A stretch of DNA of 42,456 nucleotides from Candidatus Sulfuritelmatomonas gaucii (GCA_900290245.1 OKRB01000103.1:81766-124221), one strand, 5' to 3'. Shown: positions 7,556 through 15,953, numbered from the stretch's first letter. A program made the numbers and translations. Notes: generated from the letters alone by a model not told the origin.

Positions 7556-9013
7556 GTGAGTCCCGCCGCCGCGAGCGCCCATGATGGATATCTGCTGGCC
7601 TGTGTGGCCGGCACGGTCGGCCTGCTCCTGCTTTTTGTAGGCCGCCTGCGGGTGCACGCCGCCGTAGGCCTGTCGGTCGCCGCTCTGGCCCTAGGTGTGG
7701 CCGCGCGAATTCCTCTGGAAAAAGTTCCGCTCCTGTTCACGGCCGGCGCCGGCGACATGATGGGCCACATCGCCATCATCCTCGGCATGGGCGCGATTCT
7801 CGGCCAACTGCTGGCGAGTTCCGGCGCCGCTGCCGCCCTGGGCAATGCACTGGTGGAGCGCTGCGGAGCGAAAGGCATGCCCTGGGCTCTGCTTTGCCTC
7901 GGCCTCCTGGTGGGGGTGCCGGTCTTCTTTGAGGTTGGGTTGGTGCTGCTGTTGCCGGTGATCGTCGACGCGGCGCGGCGCGCCGGCCGCTCTCCGATTG
8001 TGGTCAGCTTGCCGGTGCTTGCCGGGCTTTCCATCATGCACGGTCTTGTGCCGCCGCATCCCGGCGCACTGCTTGCGGCGACTGTCTATCACGCTCCGCT
8101 GTCTGCCGTGATGCTCTGGGGCATTGTCGCGGGAGTACCCGCAGCGGTGCTCGCCGGTCCGGCACTGGAGGGTGTGCTCTATCGCATTTTGCGCTGGTGC
8201 AACGTTAGTCTTCCGGCGGAACCTCCCGCGCTCGGTGCGATGGCGGCGGCGCCAGCCAGCAAAAGGGAAGCGGCCTCCGACGCCGGCAGTTCCCTGGAAG
8301 CGCCGGTCGAAGATGCTGCCGGGCGCATTCCCGCTCCCGGCGGCTCTCCGCGTGCGCTGGTCGTGATCCTGCTGCCTGTCGTGCTGATTCTGGTGGGCGG
8401 CTGGGCCGACAGTCTCGCCGCTCGCGGCAGCGTGCCCAATCAGCTTCTGCACCTGGCCGGTTATCCCGATGTCGCCATGGTGTTTGCCGCTCTGGTGGCG
8501 CTGGTGATTCTGGGAGGCCGTGTGCAGGATCGCGCGTATCGCGTGCGCGGAGGCTTGCGCCGGCTCACCGCGGATTCGTTTGTGCCCATCGCCGGCCCGC
8601 TCGTGATTCTGGCCGCGGCCGGCGGATTGAGCGGCGTGCTGCGCGCCTCGGGCGCCGCACAGGCCGCCGTCACAGTCGCGATGGGCGCGCATATGCCGCC
8701 GCTCATTCTGGCGTGGGCATTGGCTGCCGCCGTTCGCGTCTCCATGGGATCGGCCACGGTGGCCATCGCTGTGGCCTCAGGCATCCTCGCGCCCCTTGCA
8801 GGAACTATGGGCGTGCGACCGGAGATGCTGGTACTCGCCACCGGCTCGGGATCGCTCATCCTCTCGCATGTGAACGACTCCGGCTTCTGGCTGGTGGGCT
8901 CTCTTTTCAAAATCGATGTGAAGACCACGCTCTCTACATGGTCTGTTCTCGAAACGGTTCTTTCCGTCGCCGGCCTCGCCTTCACGCTGCTGCTGGCGGC
9001 GGTACTGAAGTAG
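7556..9013 (+). CDS. GntP family permease
   Basis: The product is 485 residues from the GTG at 7556, chosen because TATAAT sits directly upstream; a TTG at 7523 is the only longer option and overlaps that element. About 12 hydrophobic segments are visible. The stretch GVPVFFEVGLVLLLPVI, the VPPHPGAL motif and the HVNDSGFWLVG motif near the C-terminus are characteristic of the gluconate:proton symporter (GntP) family. A hydrophilic, Ala/Pro-rich loop (about residues 220-255) splits the two halves. The family imports gluconate, fructuronate or related hydroxy acids across the inner membrane. No sugar-acid catabolic gene is adjacent, so the substrate is open. It converges with the DinB-like gene across an inverted tandem repeat. 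Confidence 0.88.
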   Translation: MSPAAASAHDGYLLACVAGTVGLLLLFVGRLRVHAAVGLSVAALALGVAARIPLEKVPLLFTAGAGDMMGHIAIILGMGAILGQLLASSGAAAALGNALVERCGAKGMPWALLCLGLLVGVPVFFEVGLVLLLPVIVDAARRAGRSPIVVSLPVLAGLSIMHGLVPPHPGALLAATVYHAPLSAVMLWGIVAGVPAAVLAGPALEGVLYRILRWCNVSLPAEPPALGAMAAAPASKREAASDAGSSLEAPVEDAAGRIPAPGGSPRALVVILLPVVLILVGGWADSLAARGSVPNQLLHLAGYPDVAMVFAALVALVILGGRVQDRAYRVRGGLRRLTADSFVPIAGPLVILAAAGGLSGVLRASGAAQAAVTVAMGAHMPPLILAWALAAAVRVSMGSATVAIAVASGILAPLAGTMGVRPEMLVLATGSGSLILSHVNDSGFWLVGSLFKIDVKTTLSTWSVLETVLSVAGLAFTLLLAAVLK

Positions 9014-9017
9014 CTCA

Positions 9018-9079
9018 CAGCTTTCAGCCTTCAGCTTCCGGCCAGGAGCTAAAAGCTGAGAGCTGAGGGCTGGAAGCTG
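9018..9079. repeat. Inverted pair of heptamer tandem repeats
   Basis: Units of 7 bp (CAGCTTT, CAGCCTT, CAGCTTC) at 9018-9038 are followed by reverse-complement-like units (AGCTAAA, AGCTGAG, AGCTGAG, GGCTGGA) at 9047-9079. The two halves can pair into an imperfect hairpin. It lies between the convergent permease and DinB-like genes, where a bidirectional terminator would be expected. Confidence 0.75.
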
Positions 9080-9085
9080 TTTTCC

Positions 9086-9586
9086 TCACCACGCGCCCAG
9101 CAGCCGCCGCACCAGCACCAGTTCGCCCTGATGGTAGGCATTGTGATCCGCAGCCAGCAGCGCTTCGCGCAGGATGGTCTGACCGTTACCGTGGGGAATA
9201 TTTGCATACAGATCGGTCGAATCATTGGTGACCAGGCCGCACATCGCCTTCAGATCCTTGCGAAAAGCGCGCACGCTCCTGTCCCACGCTTTTTCATTGG
9301 GCGGTGCGGCAGACGCCGGCCAGTAGCCGCCGGGCCACTCGGGTGACTGATGTTTGGGATCGCGCGAAAACTCCAGGATGTCCCATTGCGCGATGCGCAT
9401 ATGCTCGAGAATCTCCCACGGCGAATGTTCCGCACCCTTGGGCCGCTTGCCGCGCAGCGCTGGTGGAAGGTTGCGGATGGCAGAGGAAAAATCGGCGTGT
9501 GCGTGACCGCCGTTGAGCAGGCTAAGCAGGTGTTGCCGCAAGGCCGCCTCGTGATCAGCGGCTGCTGAAGCTTTCTTCTTTGGCAT
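9086..9586 (-). CDS. DinB-like four-helix protein
   Basis: Started at the ATG at 9586, with GGAG eight bases upstream, the product is 166 residues; an ATG two codons earlier is too close to that site. The helical protein carries the DinB/YfiT-type metal-site histidines: one in EHMRIAQWD near the middle and two in DHNAYHQGEL near the C-terminus. Family members bind a divalent metal. Several are thiol-dependent transferases acting on bacillithiol or mycothiol, but most have no assigned substrate. It stands alone and converges with the permease gene. The assignment to the DinB superfamily is good and the reaction unknown. Confidence 0.78.
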   Translation of the reverse strand: MPKKKASAAADHEAALRQHLLSLLNGGHAHADFSSAIRNLPPALRGKRPKGAEHSPWEILEHMRIAQWDILEFSRDPKHQSPEWPGGYWPASAAPPNEKAWDRSVRAFRKDLKAMCGLVTNDSTDLYANIPHGNGQTILREALLAADHNAYHQGELVLVRRLLGAW

Positions 9587-9751
9587 GAGCATTCTCCCGC
9601 CCGGTGCGGACGCTGCAGATTCCGGACGTTTCGGTAGATGGATTCACGCACGCTGTGAATCGATGCATCAATTTTCGGCGAGAGTGCTCTCCGAGCCCGG
9701 AGAACATCGCAGAGCGGCTTTCTGGATAAATATTTCTGATCGCCCGTTTTG

Positions 9752-9782
9752 CTCCCTCGTTCCCTCGTGCCTCGCTCCCTGC
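9752..9782. repeat. Octamer tandem repeat
   Basis: Four imperfect units (CTCCCTCG, TTCCCTCG, TGCCTCG, CTCCCTGC) end five bases from the 3' end of the RNase PH gene. The unit resembles the reverse complement of the repeat at 15910-15949. Confidence 0.7.
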
Positions 9783-9786
9783 CATA

Positions 9787-10545
9787 TCACCCCAGCACTT
9801 TTCGCTGCGCCGCAAAGATCTCCCTGATTCCGGCCTCCGCCAGATCGATCAGTCCGTTCAACTGCGCCCGCGAAAAACTGCCTTTCTCGGCCGTCGCCTG
9901 CGTCTCCACCAATCCCCCGTCGGCGGTCATCACCACATTCATATCCACCTCGGCCTGCGAGTCTTCTTCATAGCAAAGATCGAGCAGCGCCTCGCCGTCC
10001 ACGATCCCAACCGATGTGGCGGCGACCAGTTGCTTGAGCGGCGATGCCTTGAGCGTGCCCGCCTTGACCAGCGCGTTGAGCGCTAGCGCCAGCGCCACCG
10101 CCGCGCCGGTGATCGCCGCGGTGCGCGTGCCGCCGTCGGCCTGGATCACGTCGCAGTCGAGAATCACAGTGCGCTCGCCCAGCGCCTGCATGTCGACCAC
10201 CGAGCGCAGGCTGCGCCCGATCAACCGCTGGATCTCGTGGGTGCGCCCTCCGATCCGTCCGCGCTCGCTTTCGCGCGGCGTGCGGGTCACGGTGGAGCGG
10301 GGCAGCATGGCGTATTCGGCGGTCACCCAGCCGCGGCCCGCATTGCGCAGCCAGCCGGGCACGCCCTGCTCGATCGTCGCGCAGGTCAGCACGCGCGTGT
10401 TGCCCAGCGTGACCAGGACCGAGCCTTCGGCGGTCTGGACATATCCCGGCGTAAGAGTGAGCGGGCGCAACTGGGCCAGGCCTCTGCCACCCGCACGGTA
10501 AGAAACGCCTGATGTTTGCACTGAATCTTGCCCCGAACCTTGCAT
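9787..10545 (-). CDS. rph: Ribonuclease PH
   Basis: This phosphorolytic 3'-5' exoribonuclease trims tRNA 3' ends using phosphate. Starting at the ATG at 10545 gives 252 residues, close to the usual 238-250. Conserved stretches include [19 protein letters not shown], the basic [27 protein letters not shown] segment, which includes the hexamer-interface and substrate-binding arginines, and the phosphate-binding region [17 protein letters not shown]. The start was chosen because longer in-frame options add low-complexity residues foreign to the family and because a TACAAT hexamer sits six bases upstream of this ATG, which suggests a leaderless message. It is monocistronic here and diverges from the histidine kinase gene. 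Confidence 0.93.
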   Translation of the reverse strand: MQGSGQDSVQTSGVSYRAGGRGLAQLRPLTLTPGYVQTAEGSVLVTLGNTRVLTCATIEQGVPGWLRNAGRGWVTAEYAMLPRSTVTRTPRESERGRIGGRTHEIQRLIGRSLRSVVDMQALGERTVILDCDVIQADGGTRTAAITGAAVALALALNALVKAGTLKASPLKQLVAATSVGIVDGEALLDLCYEEDSQAEVDMNVVMTADGGLVETQATAEKGSFSRAQLNGLIDLAEAGIREIFAAQRKVLG

Positions 10546-10551
10546 AGACGG

Positions 10552-10557
10552 ATTGTA
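10552..10557 (-). promoter_or_regulatory. rph: TACAAT -10 element six bases before the rph start
   Basis: On the minus strand TACAAT is followed by six bases and then the ATG at 10545. This is the same geometry as at the GntP permease gene and again implies a leaderless transcript. No -35 match is seen. Confidence 0.45.
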
Positions 10558-10928
10558 CGGGAGCGGAGAACTGCGGCGCGAAGCAGAGACGCCCGTCCCG
10601 TGATGGGAAAGGCCGAATCTCATGTCCCGCAATGGGAAAACCCATTAATCCATTGAAATGGCTCCACTTGCAGTGATCTTGCAAGAAGCGCCCGTTCCAT
10701 TTCGGGAGGTTCCGGAAGCTTCCTCCGGGGGTCCAGCTCTCCCTCGCGGTTTTCATCTCTTCCCTTATCACCAACTTAGAATCCGCGCCCTGCTTTGGCA
10801 CGCTACGTGTATGAAAACAGGACAAAGCCCGGACGCAAAAGCAGGAACGGGAAGAGCGAAAAGCAGGGAACAAGGGACGAGCTAAAAGCTGGTTCCTGCA
10901 CTGCTCTCTGAACGAAAGGAAGACACCC
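10558..10928. other. Divergent intergenic region between rph and the kinase gene
   Basis: There is no convincing gene. It holds a 6-bp stem with 7-nt loop (CTTGCA at 10669-10674 with TGCAAG), a sigma-54-like element at 10796-10811, purine-rich repeat-like sequence (10838-10880), and an 8-bp inverted repeat (GCAGGAAC with GTTCCTGC) closing just before the kinase ribosome-binding site AAGGAAG. Confidence 0.5.
10796..10811 (+). promoter_or_regulatory. Sigma-54-like promoter element
   Basis: TGGCACG at 10796-10802 is a perfect -24 element. Four bases later GTGTA matches TTGCA at three of five positions. It faces the histidine kinase gene 118 bp downstream, and the second gene of that block encodes a sigma-54 activator, which makes autoregulation plausible. 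The -12 half is weak. Confidence 0.35.
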
Positions 10929-11885
10929 ATGCAGCAGACAGAACCAACTCAGGCACTGAACAATGCAAAGCCGGCCACGAATCGGACAGAGCGAAAGCGG
11001 GTGGAACAAGTGATGCAGACGCTGGCCACCATCCACAGCGAAGGAGAAAGTCTCGCTGAAGTGGCGCACGAGGCCCGCAATATGGTGACGGCGCTAGGTC
11101 TTTACTGCGATCTTCTCGAGGGACCGGGAGTGTTGGCGACTCCCTACGCGCACTACGGGCACGAACTGCGGCTCGTGGCAGCAGCCAGCCGGCGCCTTGT
11201 GGAAAAGCTGGTGGCGCTCGATGCCCATGCGGGCTCGTCGCCGGCCACCGAGCCCTACGCGTGGCGCAACACCGGGCGATGGCCTTTGATCACCGCTGCG
11301 GCGAGGAACTCGATGCAGAGTGGCGTCCCGGGCATGGATCCAAAAGGCGAGCCTCAGGCGAACCACCGCTGGGACCTGTTGCCCGCGGTGCCGGTAGCGA
11401 ACCTTGCTGCCGAGCTCCTGGCCAGCCGCAACCTGCTCTCTGCGCTGGTCGGCCCCGCAATCGCATTGACGATGGAAGCCGACGGGGGCGCACGGCCCGT
11501 GCGTCTTACGGGCGAGGAACTCACCCGCATCCTGGTGAATCTGGTGAAGAATGCCTCGGAAGCAATGTCCAGAGGCGGGCGCATTCACATCAGCCTGCGC
11601 GAGCGGCCGGCGGCAGCGGGCACAGCAGCGTGCCTGGCCCTGGCTGTCGAGGACAACGGTCCGGGAATCCCAGAATCTGCTCTCGAAAAGGTCTTCACCT
11701 TGGGATACACAACGCGCGGGAACAGCGAATCGGAAGGCGCATGGGCACTTGCCCATCGCGGCCTCGGCCTCGCAATCACGCGCTCCATCGTCGAGACGGC
11801 TGGCGGGCGCATCGTTGCCGTCAGCCGCAATGAGGGCGGAGCACGGTTCGAAATCGAGCTTCCGGTGCGGGAAAGCAGACTTTAG
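10929..11885 (+). CDS. Cytosolic NtrB-like sensor histidine kinase
   Basis: The product has 318 residues and no membrane segment or signal peptide. The phosphoacceptor box is EVAHEARNMVTAL with His47. The ATP-binding domain shows an N box (NLVKNASEAM), a G1 box (VEDNGPGIP), an F-box-like FTLGYTTR segment and a G2 box (RGLGLAITR). It should autophosphorylate His47 and pass the phosphate to a response regulator. No PAS or other sensor domain is visible, so the input may be a protein partner. AAGGAAG sits at a good distance from the ATG. The NtrC-type gene 119 bp downstream is the obvious partner, but that protein lacks the receiving Asp (see that entry). Confidence 0.88.
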   Translation: MQQTEPTQALNNAKPATNRTERKRVEQVMQTLATIHSEGESLAEVAHEARNMVTALGLYCDLLEGPGVLATPYAHYGHELRLVAAASRRLVEKLVALDAHAGSSPATEPYAWRNTGRWPLITAAARNSMQSGVPGMDPKGEPQANHRWDLLPAVPVANLAAELLASRNLLSALVGPAIALTMEADGGARPVRLTGEELTRILVNLVKNASEAMSRGGRIHISLRERPAAAGTAACLALAVEDNGPGIPESALEKVFTLGYTTRGNSESEGAWALAHRGLGLAITRSIVETAGGRIVAVSRNEGGARFEIELPVRESRL

Positions 11886-11946
11886 CACTCATCTGTCAGC
11901 TCCCAGCGTTTTTGCGGGCGGGCGAGACAAATCACGACAAACTTGA

Positions 11947-11981
11947 AGCTGGTGGCTGAAGGCTGAAAGCTGATAGCTGCC
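11947..11981. repeat. Heptamer tandem repeat
   Basis: Five 7-bp units in a row (AGCTGGT, GGCTGAA, GGCTGAA, AGCTGAT, AGCTGCC) lie in the gap between the kinase and the NtrC-type gene. Confidence 0.8.
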
Positions 11982-12004
11982 AATCAACACTCGAGGCGAA
12001 TACA

Positions 12005-13465
12005 ATGCTGGATACAGTCTTCAACTCACGGGCCATGGAATTCGTTCCACAACTCGCTGAGCCGGTCATACGGCTGCACCTGCTGGTAGTGGACGCGGAT
12101 GCGGCGGTGCGCTCGGCCTGTGCGGAGATCGCAGCCAGCCTGGGCTACGCGGTGGAAAGCACCGGTGACCTGGGCCAGGCGCGGAGCCTGCTGCGCGGCC
12201 ATACCTCGGACATTCTCCTGGTGAATCTGCCCGCAGGATCGAACGAGGGCCTCGAGCTGGTCTCAGAGGTCAAGCTGCTCTATCCCGACACGTCGGTGAT
12301 CGCCATGACCGTGACCGGCTCGGTGAACGCGGCCGTGGAGGCCATGCGTTGCGGTGCTTGCGATTACCTGACCAAGCCGTTCGCCATGGATGAGCTCTCG
12401 ACGGTTCTCGATCGTGCGGCGCAGAGCCATATGACCGACACTGCAACACGCCAGTTGCGCGAGCGGCTGCGCCTCAGCGAAGGCCTGGGAGCCATGATCG
12501 GCCGATCTGCGGAGATGGAGAAGATCTATCGCATCCTCTCCAAAGTGGCGCAGAGCACGCACCCGGTGCTGATCCTGGGCGAAAGCGGGACGGGCAAGGA
12601 ACTCGTGGCGCGGACCATCCACGCCTACGGGCCCAATTCGCAGAAACCGTTTCTGCCCGTAGATTGCGGCTCACTGGTGCCCACGCTGATAGAGAGCGAG
12701 CTCTTCGGCTACGTCAAGGGAGCATTCACCGGGGCCAACCGCTCCAAGGACGGTCTGCTGGTCTCGGCCGAAGGGGGAACCGTATTCCTCGACGAGATCG
12801 GGGAGCTCTCCCTCGACCTCCAGGCCAAGCTTCTGCGCGCCCTGCAGGAGAAGGAAGTGCGTCCGGTGGGCGCCAACCATCGCATCCCCATCAAGGCGCG
12901 CATCGTAGCCGCCACCAACCGTGACCTGGCCGCAATGGTGGAGAAGGGAAGCTTTCGCAAGGACCTCTTCTATCGCATCAACGTCGTGAACCTGCGCCTG
13001 CCGACGTTGCGCGACCGGCGCGAGGACATTCCCCTGCTGGCGGCGCATTTCCTCGATCGCATCAGCCGCGACCATCACCGCAAGTTCACCCTCTCGGACG
13101 AGGTGCTGCGCACAATGATGCGCCATGACTGGCCTGGCAACGTGCGCGAGCTCGAGAATTCAATCGAGCGGGCCTGCGCGCTTTCGTCGGGACCGGTCAT
13201 CCATCTCGGCGACCTGCCCACGCAGCTGCAGCAGAAGGGTCTGGAAGAGCGTCGCGCAGCGGCTGCCGCCGGCGTGGAACCCGGACCAGCCACGGCGCCC
13301 GAGTTGAAGACCCTGGCGGAACTGGAACGCGAGGCGATCCTCGGCGCCATCCGCACTCTGCATGGAGACAAGCTGCAGGCCGCCCGGCTTCTCGGCATCG
13401 GAAAGACCACGCTCTACCGCAAGCTGAAGGAGTACGGCATCGCCGACCCGCGGCAGGAAGAGTGA
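12005..13465 (+). CDS. NtrC-type sigma-54 activator with an altered receiver domain
   Basis: The 486-residue protein has three parts. An N-terminal receiver domain covers about 25-140, and a central AAA+ domain has Walker A GESGTGK (192-198), the sigma-54 contact loop GAFTGA (239-244) and Walker B VFLDE (260-264). A C-terminal Fis-type helix-turn-helix includes AARLLGIGKTTLYRKLKEYG. It should remodel sigma-54 RNA polymerase at -24/-12 promoters. In the receiver the metal-binding acidic residues (Asp30, Asp32) and Lys124 are present. However, the phosphoacceptor position, expected after the third beta-strand, reads LLVNLPAG with Asn74 (codon AAT at 12224-12226). It may therefore be a pseudo-receiver, active without phosphorylation or controlled another way. 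The ATG has GAGG eight bases upstream. Confidence 0.92.
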   Translation: MLDTVFNSRAMEFVPQLAEPVIRLHLLVVDADAAVRSACAEIAASLGYAVESTGDLGQARSLLRGHTSDILLVNLPAGSNEGLELVSEVKLLYPDTSVIAMTVTGSVNAAVEAMRCGACDYLTKPFAMDELSTVLDRAAQSHMTDTATRQLRERLRLSEGLGAMIGRSAEMEKIYRILSKVAQSTHPVLILGESGTGKELVARTIHAYGPNSQKPFLPVDCGSLVPTLIESELFGYVKGAFTGANRSKDGLLVSAEGGTVFLDEIGELSLDLQAKLLRALQEKEVRPVGANHRIPIKARIVAATNRDLAAMVEKGSFRKDLFYRINVVNLRLPTLRDRREDIPLLAAHFLDRISRDHHRKFTLSDEVLRTMMRHDWPGNVRELENSIERACALSSGPVIHLGDLPTQLQQKGLEERRAAAAAGVEPGPATAPELKTLAELEREAILGAIRTLHGDKLQAARLLGIGKTTLYRKLKEYGIADPRQEE

Positions 13466-13479
13466 AAGAGCAGCCTCTG

Positions 13480-13500
13480 CTCCTAGCTTCTAGCCGCTAG
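13480..13500. repeat. Heptamer tandem repeat after the activator gene
   Basis: Three units (CTCCTAG, CTTCTAG, CCGCTAG) begin 15 bp after the stop codon of the NtrC-type gene. A related array (GGCTAGG units) follows at 13621. Confidence 0.7.
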
Positions 13501-13583
13501 CTTGTCTTGTCAGTATCAGCTGGTGTGCCTCTCGTTAGGAAACTGTTAATAGAAGCAACAAAATGGCTGAGACCAGCCGCGAC

Positions 13584-13610
13584 GCCTGTCTTAACAGGCA
13601 GAGTTTTTTT
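13584..13610 (+). terminator. Rho-independent terminator
   Basis: A 6-bp stem (GCCTGT with ACAGGC, loop CTTA) is followed after four bases by seven T residues (13604-13610). It would end the kinase-activator transcript about 120 bp after the activator stop. Confidence 0.7.
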
Positions 13611-13620
13611 CAAGCCGACG

Positions 13621-13660
13621 GGCTAGGGGCTAGGGGTAGGAGCTAGCAGCTAGAAGCTCT
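13621..13660. repeat. Heptamer tandem repeat
   Basis: Imperfect 7-bp units (GGCTAGG, GGCTAGG, GGTAGG, AGCTAGC, AGCTAGA, AGCTCTC) fill the space between the terminator and the ribosome-binding site of the next gene. Confidence 0.75.
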
Positions 13661-13696
13661 CAGCAAGCTGCCCAGGGAGAGATGAGGAATTCTAAG

Positions 13697-14212
13697 ATGA
13701 GCATTCTCATGGTGACGGGAATCGAAGGCGCGCAAAACTGCGCTGCCACAGTGGGCAAGCAGTTGGGCCTGGATGTTGAAATTGCGCAGGGCCGCAAGGA
13801 CGCGCTGGCTGCGCTGCGCCGCAAAGAGTACCTGGCGGTGCTCATCGACGAGACGCTGGCCGAGTGCGATCCCGCGGCAGCGGACAAGATCTGCGAGTCC
13901 GCGGGGCTGGCCATTCCCCTGCAGATCAACTTTGCTCTCTCCGGCGCGGCGCGCCTCATCCGCGAGATTCGCTCGGCACTCCACCGCCGCGAGCGGGAGC
14001 AGGCATTGGCCCGCCGCGCAGCAGCCGCGGCCATTGAGGCCGAGCTCAAGACGACGGTCGCCGGCCTTTTGCTGCAATCACAACTGGCCCTCAATGGCAG
14101 CGAGGTGGCGCCGCCGGTGGCCGAGCGCCTGCGCGTGGTGGCCGATCTTGCCGGCTGCCTGCGCCGGCAGTTGAGCGAGCCGCTCGCGGCCAGTGGGCAG
14201 ACGGTGCACTGA
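13697..14212 (+). CDS. Receiver-like protein with C-terminal helical region
   Basis: The start is placed at the ATG at 13697 because GAGGA lies eight bases upstream; an ATG at 13682 is in frame but has poor spacing. The product is 171 residues. The first ~100 residues follow the alternating strand-helix pattern of a response-regulator receiver and contain a candidate phosphoacceptor in AVLIDETLAE (Asp51). The second acidic metal ligand of the N-terminal pair and the conserved Lys are not evident. The rest is helical and Ala/Arg-rich. It follows the kinase and NtrC-type genes and may act with them, but a terminator-like hairpin separates them, so it may be transcribed independently. I do not recognise a named family. 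Confidence 0.6.
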   Translation: MSILMVTGIEGAQNCAATVGKQLGLDVEIAQGRKDALAALRRKEYLAVLIDETLAECDPAAADKICESAGLAIPLQINFALSGAARLIREIRSALHRREREQALARRAAAAAIEAELKTTVAGLLLQSQLALNGSEVAPPVAERLRVVADLAGCLRRQLSEPLAASGQTVH

Positions 14213-14344
14213 GGGCTGGCGTAACCGGCCAGTGCGATCTTGGTCTTCTCGCTTTGTCCGCTCCGCGACAGCCGCGCGACGGCGCTTCAAATCTTTACAC
14301 GCGCCGTCGGTCATCGAATACCCTAGAAGGTTAAGGGGACCGAA

Positions 14345-15871
14345 ATGACCGTCATCCGGCAGGAAGATTTCATCGCCAGCGTTGCAGGCGCGCTGCAATA
14401 CATCAGCTACTACCACCCGTTGGATTACATCACCTCGCTGGCCAAGGCCTACGAGCATGAGCAGTCGCCCGCGGCGCGCGACGCCATGGCGCAGATCCTC
14501 ATCAACAGCCGGATGTGCGCCGAAGGACACCGGCCCATCTGCCAGGACACGGGCATCGTCAACGCCTTCGTCAGGCTCGGCATGGACGTTCGCTTCGAGC
14601 CCGGCGCCGGTGAGCGGCTGATGGACCTTCAGGAAATGGTTGACGAAGGCGTGCGCCGCGCCTATCTCGATCCCGACAACAAGCTTCGCGCCTCGGTCCT
14701 CGCCGATCCCGCTGGCGCGCGCAAGAACACGAAAGACAACACGCCAGCGTGCGTCACAGTCGAGCTCGTGCGCGGCAACACCGTCGAAGTCACCGTCGCC
14801 GCCAAGGGGGGAGGATCGGAAGCCAAATCCAAATTCACCATGCTGAATCCATCGGACTCGGTGACCGAATGGGTGCTCAAAACCGTTCCCACCATGGGCG
14901 CCGGCTGGTGCCCGCCAGGCATTCTCGGCATCGGCATCGGCGGCACGGCAGAGAAGGCGATGTTGCTGGCCAAGCAATCTCTGATGGACCCGATCGATAT
15001 GCCCGAACTCATCGCCCGCGGCCCCAAAACCACCGCCGAAAAGCTGCGCGTCGAGCTCTACGACAAAGTGAACCGGCTGGGCATCGGCGCACAGGGATTG
15101 GGCGGGTTGACAACTGTTCTTGACGTGAAGGTGCTCGATGCCCCTTCGCACGCGGCCAATCTGCCCGTGGCGTTGATTCCCCAATGCGCCGCCGACCGCC
15201 ATGCGCACATTGTGCTCGATGGCTCCGGGCCGGTCTTCCTCGATCCGCCGAACCTCGACGACTGGCCGAAGCTTACCTACGACGTCTCCGGCGCACGGCG
15301 CGTCAACCTCGACACAGTTACGCGCGCCGAGGCCGACACGTGGAAGGTGGGCGAGGTGCTGCTCCTGTCCGGCAAGCTGCTCACCGGGCGCGACGCGGCG
15401 CACAAGCGCATGAGCGACATGCTCTCGCGCGGTGAAAAGCTCCCCGTCGACTTCCGCAATCGCTTCATCTATTACGTCGGCCCGGTGGACCCGGTGCGCG
15501 ATGAGGTGGTCGGCCCCGCCGGCCCCACCACTGCCACGCGCATGGACAAGTTCACGCGCCAGATGCTCGCCGAGACAGGCCTGCAGGGCATGATCGGCAA
15601 GGCCGAGCGCGGCCCCGAGGCCATCGAGGCCATTCGCGAATTCGGCGCGGTGTATCTGATCGCTATCGGCGGCGCAGCGTATCTCGTCTCGAAAGCCATC
15701 CGCGGATCGAAGCTGATGGCCTTCGGCGATCTCGGCATGGAAGCGATCTACGAATTTGAGGTCCGAGATATGCCGGTTACCGTCGCCGTAGACGCGAAGG
15801 GCACCAGCGTGCACCAGACCGGCCCGGCCGAATGGCAGCAGCGCATCGCCGGAATCCCAATATTACAGTGA
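14345..15871 (+). CDS. fumA: Class I fumarate hydratase (iron-sulfur)
   Basis: The 508-residue single-chain enzyme contains both the alpha and beta parts of the class I fumarase/tartrate dehydratase family. It interconverts fumarate and malate in the citric acid cycle using a [4Fe-4S] cluster. The three probable cluster ligands are Cys66 (in PICQDTG), Cys189 (in GAGWCPPG) and Cys281 (in IPQCAADRH). The C-terminal half contains GPTTATRMDKF and VYLIAIGGAAYL, typical of the beta domain. A fused chain favours fumarase over two-subunit tartrate dehydratase, though related dehydratases cannot be excluded. AAGGGGACC precedes the ATG. The last codons overlap a heptamer tandem repeat that supplies the stop codon. 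Confidence 0.92.
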   Translation: MTVIRQEDFIASVAGALQYISYYHPLDYITSLAKAYEHEQSPAARDAMAQILINSRMCAEGHRPICQDTGIVNAFVRLGMDVRFEPGAGERLMDLQEMVDEGVRRAYLDPDNKLRASVLADPAGARKNTKDNTPACVTVELVRGNTVEVTVAAKGGGSEAKSKFTMLNPSDSVTEWVLKTVPTMGAGWCPPGILGIGIGGTAEKAMLLAKQSLMDPIDMPELIARGPKTTAEKLRVELYDKVNRLGIGAQGLGGLTTVLDVKVLDAPSHAANLPVALIPQCAADRHAHIVLDGSGPVFLDPPNLDDWPKLTYDVSGARRVNLDTVTRAEADTWKVGEVLLLSGKLLTGRDAAHKRMSDMLSRGEKLPVDFRNRFIYYVGPVDPVRDEVVGPAGPTTATRMDKFTRQMLAETGLQGMIGKAERGPEAIEAIREFGAVYLIAIGGAAYLVSKAIRGSKLMAFGDLGMEAIYEFEVRDMPVTVAVDAKGTSVHQTGPAEWQQRIAGIPILQ

Positions 15872-15949
15872 TTAGTGTTCAGTGATCAGTCGTCAGTAAA
15901 AGCAGGGAACGAGGGAGCAAGGGAGCTAGGGAGCGAGGAACCAAGGAAC
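15867..15949. repeat. Adjacent heptamer and octamer tandem repeats
   Basis: A 7-bp array (AGTGATT, AGTGTTC, AGTGATC, AGTCGTC, AGTAAAA; 15867-15901) is followed by an 8-bp array (CGAGGGAG, CAAGGGAG, CTAGGGAG, CGAGGAAC, CAAGGAAC; 15910-15949). The first contains the fumarase stop codon, and the second ends in AAGGAAC, which serves as the ribosome-binding site of the cupin fragment. Confidence 0.85.
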
Positions 15950-15953
15950 CGTC

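Noticed and set aside
14078..15814. 578-codon minus-strand open frame opposite the fumarase
   Set aside because: The fumarase on the plus strand is unmistakable; this antisense product is His/Arg/Gly-rich with no recognisable domain.
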